Source of the DNA: Pseudomonadota bacterium
Lineage (GTDB): Bacteria > Pseudomonadota > Gammaproteobacteria > Burkholderiales > Burkholderiaceae_B
Assembly (NCBI GenBank): GCA_023425645.1
Contig: JAFACG010000050.1
Span: 1-64,000, forward strand
Direction: 5' to 3'
Length of the DNA stretch: 64,000 nt
Positions 46,604-55,610 of the stretch are shown here, piece after piece (the first letter of the stretch is position 1; each line of letters opens with the position of its first letter). The translations under genes and the position numbers were made by a program. Below the pieces are notes generated by a model, which searched no databases, was not told the DNA's origin, and was given only the letters and a program-made list of their open reading frames with translations.

Positions 46604-47203
46604 ATGAACATCCCCCTGCCCGTGCTGAACCTGAGCGACTGCGACCCGGCCCGCCCCCTGCGGGCCTTCATAGGCCTGTGGCCGGACCAGGCCGCCCGGC
46701 GCTACCTGCAAGAGCAGGCGCGGCGGGCGCACGGCATATATGGCGGGCGCATGATGCAGCCCGAGCATTTCCACCTGACGCTGGCTTTTCTGGGCAACAG
46801 TCCCGTGCCGGCCCTGCAGGCGCTGGCTGCGCAGTTGCCGGACTGGACCGCGCCCCAGGTGGCGTTCGAGCTGAGCGTGCAGGGCGTGTTCCAGAAGCCC
46901 AGGGTGGTCTGGGCCGGGCCGGACGACTCGCAGCAGCAGGCGCTGGCGGTTCTGCAGAGCTGGCACGAGGACATCTGGGCGCGCCTGCAGGCGCTGGGCT
47001 GGGAGCGCACGGAGCGGCGCTTCAGGCCGCATATCTCCCTGCTGCGCCATGCCCGCCTGGATGGCGTCGATACGCGGGAGCAGCCCTTGCCGCACCAGAG
47101 CTTCGTTCCTGCCGGCGCGGGCCTGATCGTCTCCGTTCCGGAAAACGATCGCAGCCGGTATCACCTGGCGGCCTGCCTGGGGCGCGGTATGATGCGGGCT
47201 TGA
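46604..47203 (+). CDS. thpR: RNA 2',3'-cyclic phosphodiesterase (LigT/ThpR)
   Basis: 199 residues of the 2H phosphoesterase fold, with the two catalytic HxT/SxL motifs HFHLTLAFLG and RPHISLLRHARL. ThpR hydrolyses 2',3'-cyclic phosphates on RNA ends. I chose ATG 46604; an in-frame GTG at 46595 is also possible. No ribosome-binding site is visible, and TATAGT lies only seven bases upstream of the ATG, so the mRNA may be leaderless or the start later. Confidence 0.85.
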   Translation: MNIPLPVLNLSDCDPARPLRAFIGLWPDQAARRYLQEQARRAHGIYGGRMMQPEHFHLTLAFLGNSPVPALQALAAQLPDWTAPQVAFELSVQGVFQKPRVVWAGPDDSQQQALAVLQSWHEDIWARLQALGWERTERRFRPHISLLRHARLDGVDTREQPLPHQSFVPAGAGLIVSVPENDRSRYHLAACLGRGMMRA

Positions 47204-47249
47204 ACGCCAATAGAACAGGCCGGCTCACCGGCCGCAGACAAGGCTGGAC

Positions 47250-48188
47250 ATGAATATCCGGTTTCTGGAGACTTTTACCTGGATCGCCCGCCTGGGCAGT
47301 TTCCGGGCCGCCGCGAACAAGCAGCACCTGACCCAGGCGGCGGTATCGGGGCGCATCGCCGCCCTGGAGAGCGAACTGCAGCAGCAGTTGTTCGAGCGCG
47401 GCAACCGCGAGGTCCGCCTGACGCCCGCGGGACGCACCTTGATGCAGTACGCCGAACAGATCCTGGGCGTGGAGCAGGGCCTGCGGGAAGCCCTGGCGGG
47501 CCCGCGCAGCCTGCGCGGACGGGTGCGGCTGGGCGTGGTCGAATCCATTGTGCATACCTGGTTCAAGGCGCTGATACGCGAGCTGCACGCCTTGTACCCG
47601 GAGCTGGAGATCGAGCTGACGGCCGAGTCCACGCTGCGCCTGCACGATCTGCTCAAGCGCGGCATCATCGATGTGGCGCTGCAGACCGATCCCATCATGG
47701 GCGACGGCATTCGCAACCTGCCCATGGGTTCCATGCGCATGGGCTGGGTCTGCGTGGCCGGAGGCGTCATCCCCCCGCGCAGCAGCCTGCAGGAGCTGGT
47801 CCGGCGCTGGCCGGTGGTGACCTTTCCGCGCGGCTCGCAGCCGCACCTGGCGCTGGTGCAGCTGCTGGAGCAGCAGCACGTGGAGCGGGGCCATATCCAC
47901 TATGTGTCCTCGATTGCCGCCAGCACGCAGTTGATCGACGCCCAGCCCTGCGTGGGGACGCTGCCCGTGGCCGCCGTGGGGGCGCAGATCGCCAGCGGCC
48001 ATTACCAGGAAGTGGAGTGCGAGCATACGCTGCCGGACCTGCGCCTGGTGGCCAGCTGGCGTCCCGATCCCCTGACGCGCACCGCCGAGGCCGTGATCGG
48101 CGTCGCCCTGGACCGGATGCACCAGTTCGCCGCCGAGCATCCCAGCGACGCGACGCCGCCGCCCGACACGCGCGCCTTCGCCATCTGA
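47250..48188 (+). CDS. LysR-family regulator upstream of TRAP 2
   Basis: A 312-residue LysR protein: N-terminal winged helix (LGSFRAAANKQHLTQAAVSGRIAALESELQQQLFER) and a C-terminal co-inducer domain. It is encoded on the same strand as, and 213 bp ahead of, the TRAP 2 operon, so it is a probable but unproven regulator of it. It starts 46 bp after thpR. Confidence 0.86.
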   Translation: MNIRFLETFTWIARLGSFRAAANKQHLTQAAVSGRIAALESELQQQLFERGNREVRLTPAGRTLMQYAEQILGVEQGLREALAGPRSLRGRVRLGVVESIVHTWFKALIRELHALYPELEIELTAESTLRLHDLLKRGIIDVALQTDPIMGDGIRNLPMGSMRMGWVCVAGGVIPPRSSLQELVRRWPVVTFPRGSQPHLALVQLLEQQHVERGHIHYVSSIAASTQLIDAQPCVGTLPVAAVGAQIASGHYQEVECEHTLPDLRLVASWRPDPLTRTAEAVIGVALDRMHQFAAEHPSDATPPPDTRAFAI

Positions 48189-48354
48189 GGCTTGAGGGTT
48201 TTCCCCCTGCGCGCCCTGGCGGCGTGCAGGGTCTGCGCGGCGGCAATCCAGGTGATATGCCGCTTTGTGGCAGTGATCGCTTTTTGCTATCGGAACGCGC
48301 CGAAAAAAACCGTTGGAGCCTGATCCTCAGCCGTTCCAGAATCTGCATCAGAGT

Positions 48355-48367
48355 GTATCCAGGATAC
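48355..48367. promoter_or_regulatory. Candidate operator upstream of TRAP 2
   Basis: GTATCC-A-GGATAC, a perfect inverted repeat 34 bp before the first gene of the TRAP 2 operon. A related GTATC/GATAC repeat lies ahead of TRAP 3. The binding protein is unknown. Confidence 0.4.
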
Positions 48368-48400
48368 GCACCAACGCATTGATTCCGGGAGGAGTTTGAC

Positions 48401-49075
48401 GTGTCTGCCGTTTTACGTACCGATCGTGGCGCGCCGGGGGAGCTGTTCATCTGGACCGACATCGCGCCGGAGTTCGAAGACGATTTCAACCAGTGGTACG
48501 ACCGCGAGCACATGGCCGAGCGCGCCGCCATCGAAGGCTTTGACTGGTCGCGCCGCTATGTGCGCCAGGGTGCGGGGCGCAAGTACCTGGCCGTGTACCG
48601 TACTCGATCGCTGGACGTGTTCACCAGCGCGCCCTACCGACAGGCCTTCGAGCACCAGACGCCCTGGTCCATCGCCAATTTCGGCCGCATGAGCAATACG
48701 CAGCGGCGCGTCATGGCCGTTTCGCTGCTGGGCGGCGAGGGCACGGGCGGCGTGCTGCTGCTGGCGCGCCTGTCCGGCGAGCCGGCGGCCCGGCAGGCGG
48801 CCGAGCGCAGCGCCGGCTGGCTGCGGGAGGTGGACGGCCTGCTGGCCCTGCGCGTGCTGACGCCCGATCCCGAGCTGTCCACGCCCCTGCCATCGGAGGA
48901 TCCGGCCCGGCGCACGCTGGACGCCTACCTGCTGGCGGACCTGACCACGGTCGCGGGCGCCCGCGCGCTGGCCGAACGCCTGCAGCGCGAGTGCGGCCTG
49001 GCCGCGGACGATCTGTCCGAGTTTTCCTTGTTGTGGGATCTGCGTTCGGCGGATCTGAAGGCGGGCCGCGCCTGA
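48401..49075 (+). CDS. Uncharacterised ferredoxin-fold-like protein, first gene of TRAP 2 operon
   Basis: 224 residues, GTG start with GGGAGGAG upstream. No signal peptide. The N-terminal half has FNQWYDREHMAERAAIEGFDWSRRY, a pattern seen in dimeric alpha/beta-barrel (EthD/DUF4286-like) proteins; the C-terminal half may be a second copy of the same fold. I cannot assign an activity. It ends 38 bp before the binding-protein gene and may act on the imported compound. Confidence 0.65.
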   Translation: MSAVLRTDRGAPGELFIWTDIAPEFEDDFNQWYDREHMAERAAIEGFDWSRRYVRQGAGRKYLAVYRTRSLDVFTSAPYRQAFEHQTPWSIANFGRMSNTQRRVMAVSLLGGEGTGGVLLLARLSGEPAARQAAERSAGWLREVDGLLALRVLTPDPELSTPLPSEDPARRTLDAYLLADLTTVAGARALAERLQRECGLAADDLSEFSLLWDLRSADLKAGRA

Positions 49076-49113
49076 GGCGGCCATCACGTCAATTCACGAG
49101 AGAGGCTTACACC

Positions 49114-50082
49114 ATGATCAAAAAAATGCTTTCCGCGGCCTGCGTGCTGGCGCTGGCCGGCGCCGCCCAGGCGGCTACCAGCTGGAACATGTCCACCGAG
49201 CAGCCGGACGGTAATTTCCTGACCCAGAACGCCCGTGAATTCGCCGCCGACGTCAAGAAGGCCACCAACGGCGAACTGAACATCAACGTGCAGTCCAACT
49301 CCGTCCTGCTCAAGCGCCCCGAGGTCAAGCGCGGCGTGCAGCAGGGCGTGGTGCAGGCCGGCGAGATGCTGGTGGCGGCCATCGGCAACGAAGATCCCCT
49401 GTTCGAAGTGGACAGCGTGCCCTTCCTGGCCTCGTCCTTCGACCAGTCCGAGAAGCTCTGGAAGGCCACGCGGCCCATGCTGGCCGAGCGCCTGGACAAG
49501 CAGGGCATCGTGCTGGTCTATGGATCGCCCTGGCCGCCCCAGGGCATCTACACCAAGCAGCCGGTCCAGCAGCTCTCCGACCTGCAGGGCGTGCGCTTTC
49601 GCGCCTACAGCCCCGCGACCAGCCGCCTGGCGTCCCTGATGGGCGCGGTGCCGACCACCGTGCAGACGCCCGAAGTGCCGCAGGCTTTTTCCACCGGCGT
49701 GATCGACGCCATGCTGACCTCGCCGGCGACCGGCGTGGACTCGCAGGCCTGGGACTACGTGAAGTACTACTACGACGCGCAGGTCTTCATCCCGCAGAGC
49801 TTCGTGATCGTCAACAAGCGCGCCTTCCAGCGCCTGCCCGAAGAGGCGCAGAAGGCCGTGCTGGAAGCGGGCCGGCGCGCCGAGGAGCGCGGCTGGGCCA
49901 TGTCCCGCGAGCAGACCGCCAAGCTGACCCAGACCATGGCCGACAAGGGCATGGTGGTGGGCAAGCTGCCCGAGAAGCTGGCGGGCGAACTGCACAAGAT
50001 CGGCGAGACCATGACGCAGGAGTGGCTGGCCAAGGCGGGCGCGGACGGCCAGAAGCTGCTCGACACCTATCGCCAACCTTGA
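49114..50082 (+). CDS. dctP: TRAP transporter substrate-binding protein DctP (TRAP 2)
   Basis: 322 residues with a signal peptide (to about residue 20, AQA-AT). DctP features: TSWNMSTEQPDGNFLTQNAREFAADVKKATNGEL, VKRGVQQGVVQAGEMLVAAIG, RFRAYSPATSRLASLMGAVPTTV and PQAFSTGVIDAML. The unusual WNMSTEQPDGNF start and the YGSPWPPQGIY segment set it apart from the other two DctP proteins in the window, suggesting a different ligand. Confidence 0.9.
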   Translation: MIKKMLSAACVLALAGAAQAATSWNMSTEQPDGNFLTQNAREFAADVKKATNGELNINVQSNSVLLKRPEVKRGVQQGVVQAGEMLVAAIGNEDPLFEVDSVPFLASSFDQSEKLWKATRPMLAERLDKQGIVLVYGSPWPPQGIYTKQPVQQLSDLQGVRFRAYSPATSRLASLMGAVPTTVQTPEVPQAFSTGVIDAMLTSPATGVDSQAWDYVKYYYDAQVFIPQSFVIVNKRAFQRLPEEAQKAVLEAGRRAEERGWAMSREQTAKLTQTMADKGMVVGKLPEKLAGELHKIGETMTQEWLAKAGADGQKLLDTYRQP

Positions 50083-50094
50083 CGGGGCGCCGCC

Positions 50095-50586
50095 ATGATC
50101 TGGTTGGAACGTTTGGCCAGGCTGTGCGGCGCGCTCGCCGCGCTCTTTCTCTGCCTGATCGGAGTGGTGGTGACGGCGCAGATCGTGGCGCGGCTGTTTT
50201 CCATGCAGATCCCGGCCTCGGACGACTTCGCGGCCTGGTGCATGTCGGCGTCCATCTTCCTGGCGCTGCCCTACGCCATGCTGCGCGGCGACCACATCCG
50301 CGTCTCGCTGCTGCTGCAGGTCATGCCGCAGCGCCTGCACCGTCCCTACGAAGTGCTGGCGACCCTGATCGGCCTGGCCCTGTCGGCCTGGTGTACCTGG
50401 GAGACCACATTTTTCGTCTATGAATCCTTCCTCTACAAGGAAGTGTCGCAGGGCATGCTGGCCGTGCCGCTGTGGATTCCCCAGGTGGGCATGCCCATAG
50501 GCCTGGGGCTGCTGACCCTGATGCTGCTGCGGCGCCTGCTGCGCACCGTGCAGGGCCAGGAACTGGAGGCCACCGAACATGGCTGA
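50095..50586 (+). CDS. dctQ: TRAP transporter small permease DctQ (TRAP 2)
   Basis: 163 residues, four helices; DDFAAWCMSASIFLALPYAMLRGDHIRVSLLLQ is the usual DctQ core. It follows dctP after 12 bp and overlaps dctM by 8 bases, so it is cotranslated with the large permease. Confidence 0.9.
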   Translation: MIWLERLARLCGALAALFLCLIGVVVTAQIVARLFSMQIPASDDFAAWCMSASIFLALPYAMLRGDHIRVSLLLQVMPQRLHRPYEVLATLIGLALSAWCTWETTFFVYESFLYKEVSQGMLAVPLWIPQVGMPIGLGLLTLMLLRRLLRTVQGQELEATEHG

Positions 50587-51874
50587 TCTATCGCAAGCAA
50601 TCGTGCTTTTCGTGGCCCTGATCGCGCTGCTGGCGATGGGGGTGTGGGTGGCGCTGGTGCTGGTGGCCTGCGGCGTCCTGTCCATCGTGCTGTTCGCCGA
50701 TGCGCCGGCCGGCATCATCTTCGCCACCAAGGCCTGGGACTCCTCGGCGAGCTGGGCCTTGACCGCCCTGCCGCTCTTCATCTGGATGGGCGAGATCCTG
50801 TACCGGACCCGGCTGGCGGAGGACATGTTCAGCGGCCTGGGGCCCTGGGTGCAGCGCCTGCCGGGCCGGCTGGTGCACGTCAACACGCTGGGCTGCGGCA
50901 TCTTCGCCGCGGTCAGCGGCTCGTCGGCGGCGACGGCGGCCACCATAGGCCGCATCTCCCTGCCGGAGTTCAAGGCGCGCGGCTACGACGACAGCATCAG
51001 CATAGGCTCGCTGGCCGGCGCCGGCACGCTGGGCCTGCTGATCCCGCCGTCCATCGTGATGATCGTCTATGCCGTGGCCGCGCAAGTGTCCATCATCCGG
51101 CTGTTCGTGGCCGGCGTGCTGCCGGGCATCATGCTGATGTGCCTGTTCTCGGCCTATATCGCGTTCTGGTCGCTGCGCCATCCCGACCGCGTGCCGCCGG
51201 CCACCGAGCAGATCAGCCTGGGCGAGAAGATCCGCCGCCTGCGTCTGCTGTTGCCGGTGGTGCTGCTGATCGTGGCGGTCATCGGCTCGATCTACGGCGG
51301 CATTGCCACCGCGACCGAAGCGGCCGTGCTGGGCGTGATCGGTTCGCTGGTCATCGCCGCCTTCGGCCGCTCGCTGAACTGGGCCACCTTCTCGGCCAGC
51401 CTGCTGGGCGCGGCGCGCACCTCCTGCATGATCTCCTTCATCCTGATCGGCGCGGCCTATCTGACCAGCGCCATGAGCTTCACCGGCCTGCCCGCCAATC
51501 TGGCGGCCTGGATAGGCTCGCTGGGCCTGAGCCAGTACGCCCTGATCGCGGTGCTGACGGTGTTCTTCATCATCCTGGGCGCTTTCCTGGACGGCATCTC
51601 CATCGTGGTCCTGACCACCTCCGTGCTGCTGCCCGCGGTGCTGGCGGCCGGCATAGACCCGATCTGGTTCGGCATCTACCTGATCCTGACGGTGGAGATG
51701 GCTCAGATCACCCCGCCCATCGGCTTCAACCTGTTCGTGATCCAGGGCATCACCGGCCGCAATCTGTTCGAACTGGTGCGCATGGCCTTCCCCTTCTTCC
51801 TGGTGCTGGTGCTGGCCACGGTGATCGTGACGATATTCCCGCAGATCGTCATGGTCCTGCCCAACGCGATGTAA
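50579..51874 (+). CDS. dctM: TRAP transporter large permease DctM (TRAP 2)
   Basis: 431 residues, polytopic. DctM motifs: GCGIFAAVSGSSAATAATIGRISLPEF, IPPSIVMIVYAVAAQVSI, TATEAAVLGVIG and ITPPIGFNLFVIQGITG. It starts inside the dctQ gene. An NHL-repeat gene follows after 9 bp in the same operon. Confidence 0.93.
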   Translation: MADLSQAIVLFVALIALLAMGVWVALVLVACGVLSIVLFADAPAGIIFATKAWDSSASWALTALPLFIWMGEILYRTRLAEDMFSGLGPWVQRLPGRLVHVNTLGCGIFAAVSGSSAATAATIGRISLPEFKARGYDDSISIGSLAGAGTLGLLIPPSIVMIVYAVAAQVSIIRLFVAGVLPGIMLMCLFSAYIAFWSLRHPDRVPPATEQISLGEKIRRLRLLLPVVLLIVAVIGSIYGGIATATEAAVLGVIGSLVIAAFGRSLNWATFSASLLGAARTSCMISFILIGAAYLTSAMSFTGLPANLAAWIGSLGLSQYALIAVLTVFFIILGAFLDGISIVVLTTSVLLPAVLAAGIDPIWFGIYLILTVEMAQITPPIGFNLFVIQGITGRNLFELVRMAFPFFLVLVLATVIVTIFPQIVMVLPNAM

Positions 51875-51883
51875 GGAGACGAC

Positions 51884-52708
51884 ATGCAGACGGCTTACGT
51901 GGCGCTGGGCGCGCAACGCTACCGGGTGGAGCGGAACTGGGCGCAGGCCGACCTGGGCAGCATCTGCAGCGTGGCGGTGCTGGCCGACGGGCGCATCGCC
52001 GCCCTGCTGCGCCGGCCCGCCTCGATCATCGTGCTGGAGCCCGACGGGCGCCTGGCTGCGCAATGGCCGCTGGCGGATCTGCTGTGCCCTCATCACATCA
52101 GCGCCCGGCCGGGGGGCGGCGCGCTGGTGGCGGACCTGGACGGCCATCAGGTCCTGGCGTTGGACGGGAACGGGGGCGAGCAGTGGCGGCTGGGCGAGCC
52201 GGGCCGGCCGCGCTGGCAGGAGCCGTTCAATCATCCCACCCATGCGCTGGAGTGGCCGGACGGCGGCGTGTGGGTCAGCGACGGTTACGGCAATACCGTG
52301 GTGCACCGCTTCGATGCCGGGCGCCGCTGGCTGGGCGCCATGGGCGAGCCCGGGGATGGCCCCTTGCAGTTCAGCACGCCGCACATGCTGGCGCGCGCGG
52401 CGGACGGCACGGTGCTGGTGGCCGACCGGGAGAATCATCGCGTCCAGCGCCTGGACGGCCAGGGCCGCTACCTGGGCGAGCTGCGTCCCGTGCACAAGCC
52501 CATGGCGGTGGCCGTCCTGCCGCAGGGCGACGTCCTGGTCAGCGACCAGACGGCCAGCCTGTCGCGTTTCTCGGCGCAGGACGGGCGCCTGATCGGCCGT
52601 TGCCGCATCCAGGGCGTCTACGGGCATGGCCTGGCGGCCGGCGTCGACGGCTGCATCCATGTGGCCGAAATGCTGCCCGACTGCCTGACGCGATTGCGCC
52701 CGGACTGA
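51884..52708 (+). CDS. NHL-repeat / six-bladed beta-propeller protein
   Basis: 274 residues, no signal peptide visible. Repeats with the NHL pattern recur: FNHPTHALEWPDGGVWVSDGYGNTVVHRF, FSTPHMLARAADGTVLVADRENHRVQRLD and HKPMAVAVLPQGDVLVSDQTASLSRF. The fold is shared by SMP-30/gluconolactonase and by peptidyl-hydroxyglycine lyases. A lactonase or lyase acting on the TRAP 2 cargo is possible but not shown. GGAGACGAC precedes the ATG. It is the last gene of the operon. Confidence 0.75.
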   Translation: MQTAYVALGAQRYRVERNWAQADLGSICSVAVLADGRIAALLRRPASIIVLEPDGRLAAQWPLADLLCPHHISARPGGGALVADLDGHQVLALDGNGGEQWRLGEPGRPRWQEPFNHPTHALEWPDGGVWVSDGYGNTVVHRFDAGRRWLGAMGEPGDGPLQFSTPHMLARAADGTVLVADRENHRVQRLDGQGRYLGELRPVHKPMAVAVLPQGDVLVSDQTASLSRFSAQDGRLIGRCRIQGVYGHGLAAGVDGCIHVAEMLPDCLTRLRPD

Positions 52709-52780
52709 TCGCGCGCGCCGCGCGCCGCGGATGCGTAGCGGGCGATGTCAGGCGGGACCAATTCCGTTAGACTACGCCTC

Positions 52781-53902
52781 ATGACGACATCCTCGCCAGC
52801 GTATCTCCGCTCCGAAGGCTCCGGCCGGCTTCAGTTGCTGGGCGACTGGACCTTGCGCCACTACGATGCCCTGCAGGCCAGCCTGAAGCAGGCGGCCGCC
52901 GCGCAGGTGCTCGACTTCAGCGGGCTCAAGACCCTGGATACCGCGGGCGCGCAGGTGTTGTGCGAATGGCTGGGCGCCGAGCGCATCGAGGCCGCCCTGG
53001 CCGGCGCGCAGGGGCTGTCCGAGGAACGCCGCCAATTGCTGCAGACCGTGGCCCGGGCGATGAGCCGCACCGAGACGCCCGCTCCGCCGCCGCGTCACTG
53101 GCTGCTCACCGACCTGCTCGAGCGCGTGGGCCTGTCCACGGAACGCTTCTTTCGCCAGGCGCGCGACCTGCTGGGCTTCATCGGGCTGACCCTGGAAACC
53201 CTGTTCTTCAATGTGCTGCGGCCCAGCCAGTGGCGCGTCACCTCCATCGTGGCGCAGCTGGAGGAAACCGCCTTCAACGCCGTGCCCATCGTGGCCCTGC
53301 TGACCTTTCTGGTCGGGGCGGTGATCGCCTTCCTGGGCGCGACCGTCCTGGCCGATTTCGGGGCCACCATCTACACCGTCAACCTGGTGGGCTTTTCCTT
53401 CCTGCGCGAATTCGCCGTGCTGCTGACCGCCATCCTGATGGCGGGCCGCACCGCCAGCGCCTTCACGGCGCAGATCGGCTCCATGAAGGCCAACGAGGAA
53501 ATCGACGCGCTGCGCGCCCAGGGGCTCAACCCCATGCTGATCCTGGTCATCCCGCGCGTGCTGGCCATGCTGCTGGCGCTGCCCATCCTGACCTTCATCG
53601 GCATGATGGCGGGCATCTTCGGCGGGGCCCTGGTGTGCGCGCTGACGCTGGACATCTCGCCCACCATGTTCCTGAACATCTTCAGCCAGGACATCGAGCT
53701 GCGGCATTTCATCCTGGGCATCGCCAAGGCCCCGGTGTTCGCCTTCCTGATCGCCGTCATCGGCTGCCAGGAGGGCTTCAAGGTCAGCGGCAGCGCCCAG
53801 TCCGTGGGCGAGCACACGACCTCCGCGGTGGTGCACTCCATCTTCATCGTGATCCTGATCGACGCCCTGGCCGCCCTGTTCTTCATGGAGATGGGATGGT
53901 AG
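52781..53902 (+). CDS. MlaE-family lipid ABC transporter permease with N-terminal STAS domain
   Basis: 373 residues. Residues 1-100 form a STAS/MlaB-like domain (LDFSGLKTLDTAGAQVLCEWL), followed by a MlaE permease with about five helices and the segments ETAFNAVPIVALLTFLVGAV, FLREFAVLLTAILMAGRTASAF and MKANEEIDALRAQGLNPM. In E. coli MlaB and MlaE are separate proteins; here they are joined. With the ATPase and MCE protein downstream it would move phospholipid between the membranes. It starts after a 72-bp gap from the TRAP 2 operon. Confidence 0.88.
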   Translation: MTTSSPAYLRSEGSGRLQLLGDWTLRHYDALQASLKQAAAAQVLDFSGLKTLDTAGAQVLCEWLGAERIEAALAGAQGLSEERRQLLQTVARAMSRTETPAPPPRHWLLTDLLERVGLSTERFFRQARDLLGFIGLTLETLFFNVLRPSQWRVTSIVAQLEETAFNAVPIVALLTFLVGAVIAFLGATVLADFGATIYTVNLVGFSFLREFAVLLTAILMAGRTASAFTAQIGSMKANEEIDALRAQGLNPMLILVIPRVLAMLLALPILTFIGMMAGIFGGALVCALTLDISPTMFLNIFSQDIELRHFILGIAKAPVFAFLIAVIGCQEGFKVSGSAQSVGEHTTSAVVHSIFIVILIDALAALFFMEMGW

Positions 53903-54693
53903 AGGCGCAGCGCAAGCCCATCATCCAGGTGCGCGACCTGAGCAACCGCTTCGGCGATCACGTCGTGCACGAGCACCTGGACATGGACGTGTATCCGGGC
54001 GAGATCGTCGGGGTGGTGGGCGGCTCGGGCACCGGCAAGTCGGTGCTGCTGCGCTCCATTCTGGGCCTGCGCCCGCCCTCCGGCGGCACGGTGCGCATCT
54101 TCGACCAGGAGATCGGCGCGCTGTCCTCCGACGACCGCTCGCGCCTGGAGCGCCGCCTGGGCGTGCTCTTCCAGCAGGGCGCGCTGTTTTCCTCCCTGAC
54201 CGTGGTGGAGAACGTCGCCATGCCGCTGATCGAACACATCGGCCTGTCCCGGCCGCAGGCCGAGCATATCGCCGCCATGAAGATGGCGCTGGCGGGCCTG
54301 CCGGCCAATGCCGCCGGCAAGTATCCGTCCGAGCTGTCGGGCGGCATGATCAAGCGCGCCGCCCTGGCCCGCGCCCTGGCCCTGGATCCGGAAATCCTCT
54401 TCCTGGACGAGCCCACCGCCGGCCTGGACCCGATCGGCGCGGGAGATTTCGATCAGCTCATCCTGACCCTGCGCGACGCGCTGGGTCTGACCGTCTTTCT
54501 GGTCACGCACGACCTGGACACGCTCTACACCATCTGCGACCGGGTCGCCGTGCTGGCGGAAAAGCGCGTGCTGGTCAACGACACGCTCAGCCGTGTCGAA
54601 CAAGTCGATAACGCCTGGATCCGGGAGTATTTCCAGGGTCCGCGGGGGAGGGCCGCCCAGCAGGCCCAAAGCCGACGTCAGGAGCATTCTTAA
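53896..54693 (+). CDS. MlaF-family ABC ATPase
   Basis: 265 residues. Walker A GGSGTGKSVLL, Q-loop VLFQQGALFSSLTV, ABC signature ELSGGMIKRAALARAL, Walker B EILFLDEPTAGLDP and switch VTHDLDTL. It powers the MlaE-like permease. The start overlaps the permease stop by 7 bases, and its own stop overlaps the next ATG (TAATG). Confidence 0.92.
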   Translation: MVEAQRKPIIQVRDLSNRFGDHVVHEHLDMDVYPGEIVGVVGGSGTGKSVLLRSILGLRPPSGGTVRIFDQEIGALSSDDRSRLERRLGVLFQQGALFSSLTVVENVAMPLIEHIGLSRPQAEHIAAMKMALAGLPANAAGKYPSELSGGMIKRAALARALALDPEILFLDEPTAGLDPIGAGDFDQLILTLRDALGLTVFLVTHDLDTLYTICDRVAVLAEKRVLVNDTLSRVEQVDNAWIREYFQGPRGRAAQQAQSRRQEHS

Positions 54694-55610
54694 TGGAACC
54701 TCGCGCCCATCATGTATTGATCGGGGTCTTTACGCTGCTGGTCGCCACGGCCGCGGTGCTGTTTTCACTCTGGCTGGCCAAGGCCGGCCGGGACGCCGAG
54801 ACCCGCGACTACGAAATCGTCTTCCTGGAAGGCGTGCGGGGCCTGTCGCGCGGCAGCGCGGTGCAGTACAACGGCCTGCGCGTGGGCGAGGTGCGCTCGC
54901 TGCGGCTGGATCCCGATGACCTGCAGCGCGTGCGCGCCCGCATCACCATCCAGGCGGCCATCCCCATCCACGAAGACACCCGCGCCCGCCTGGCGCTGGC
55001 CGGCATCACCGGGCAGTCCGTCATCGAACTGAGCGGCGGCACGCCCAACAGCCCCTTGTTGCCGGCCACGGACGGCAAGCTGCCCGTGATCGTGGCCTCG
55101 CCCTCGCCTCTGGCCCAATTGATGGCGGGCGGCGAAGAGCTGATGAGCAAGATTTCCAGCCTGCTGGACAATGCCAACCATTTCCTGTCGGCCGAGAACT
55201 CCCAATCCATTTCCGCCAGCCTGCAGCAACTGGAGAAGCTGATGGGCCAGCTGTCGCAGGCCGGCGAAGGCGTGCCCGAGCTGATCGGCAAGCTGTCGGC
55301 CGCCAGCGAGCAGGCCGCCGCGCTGCTCAAGTCCACCCAGGGGCTGGTGGACCGTCAGGGCGCCCAGGCCATGAACGCCATCCAGAAATCCATGGACGAT
55401 TTCAGCCGGGCCACGCAAAGCCTGGACAAGCTGGTGCGGGACAACGCGGCGGCCGTCGGGCGCGGCGCGCAGGGCCTGACCGAGATCGAGCCGACCTTGC
55501 GCGAGCTGCGCCAGGCCCTGGCGGGCCTGCGCGCGGTCACTTCCCGACTGGAGGACAACCCGGCCGGCTATCTGCTGGGCCGCGACAAACTACAGGAGTT
55601 CACGCCATGA
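54693..55610 (+). CDS. MCE/MlaD-family substrate-binding protein
   Basis: 305 residues. One N-terminal membrane anchor (VLIGVFTLLVATAAVLFSLWLA), then an MCE domain (about residues 38-118: YEIVFLEGVRGLSRGSAVQYNGLRVGEVRSL...ITGQSVIELSGG), then a long helical tail rich in Leu/Gln/Ser. It would form the periplasmic ring through which lipid passes. Longer than MlaD because of the tail, closer to PqiB/YebT-like or plant TGD2-like single-MCE proteins. Confidence 0.9.
   Translation: MEPRAHHVLIGVFTLLVATAAVLFSLWLAKAGRDAETRDYEIVFLEGVRGLSRGSAVQYNGLRVGEVRSLRLDPDDLQRVRARITIQAAIPIHEDTRARLALAGITGQSVIELSGGTPNSPLLPATDGKLPVIVASPSPLAQLMAGGEELMSKISSLLDNANHFLSAENSQSISASLQQLEKLMGQLSQAGEGVPELIGKLSAASEQAAALLKSTQGLVDRQGAQAMNAIQKSMDDFSRATQSLDKLVRDNAAAVGRGAQGLTEIEPTLRELRQALAGLRAVTSRLEDNPAGYLLGRDKLQEFTP

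Noticed and set aside
50588..52660. A 690-codon minus-strand frame opposite the TRAP 2 genes
   Set aside because: It is a Gln/Asp/His/Arg-rich shadow of transmembrane coding sequence; dctQ, dctM and the NHL gene explain the DNA.
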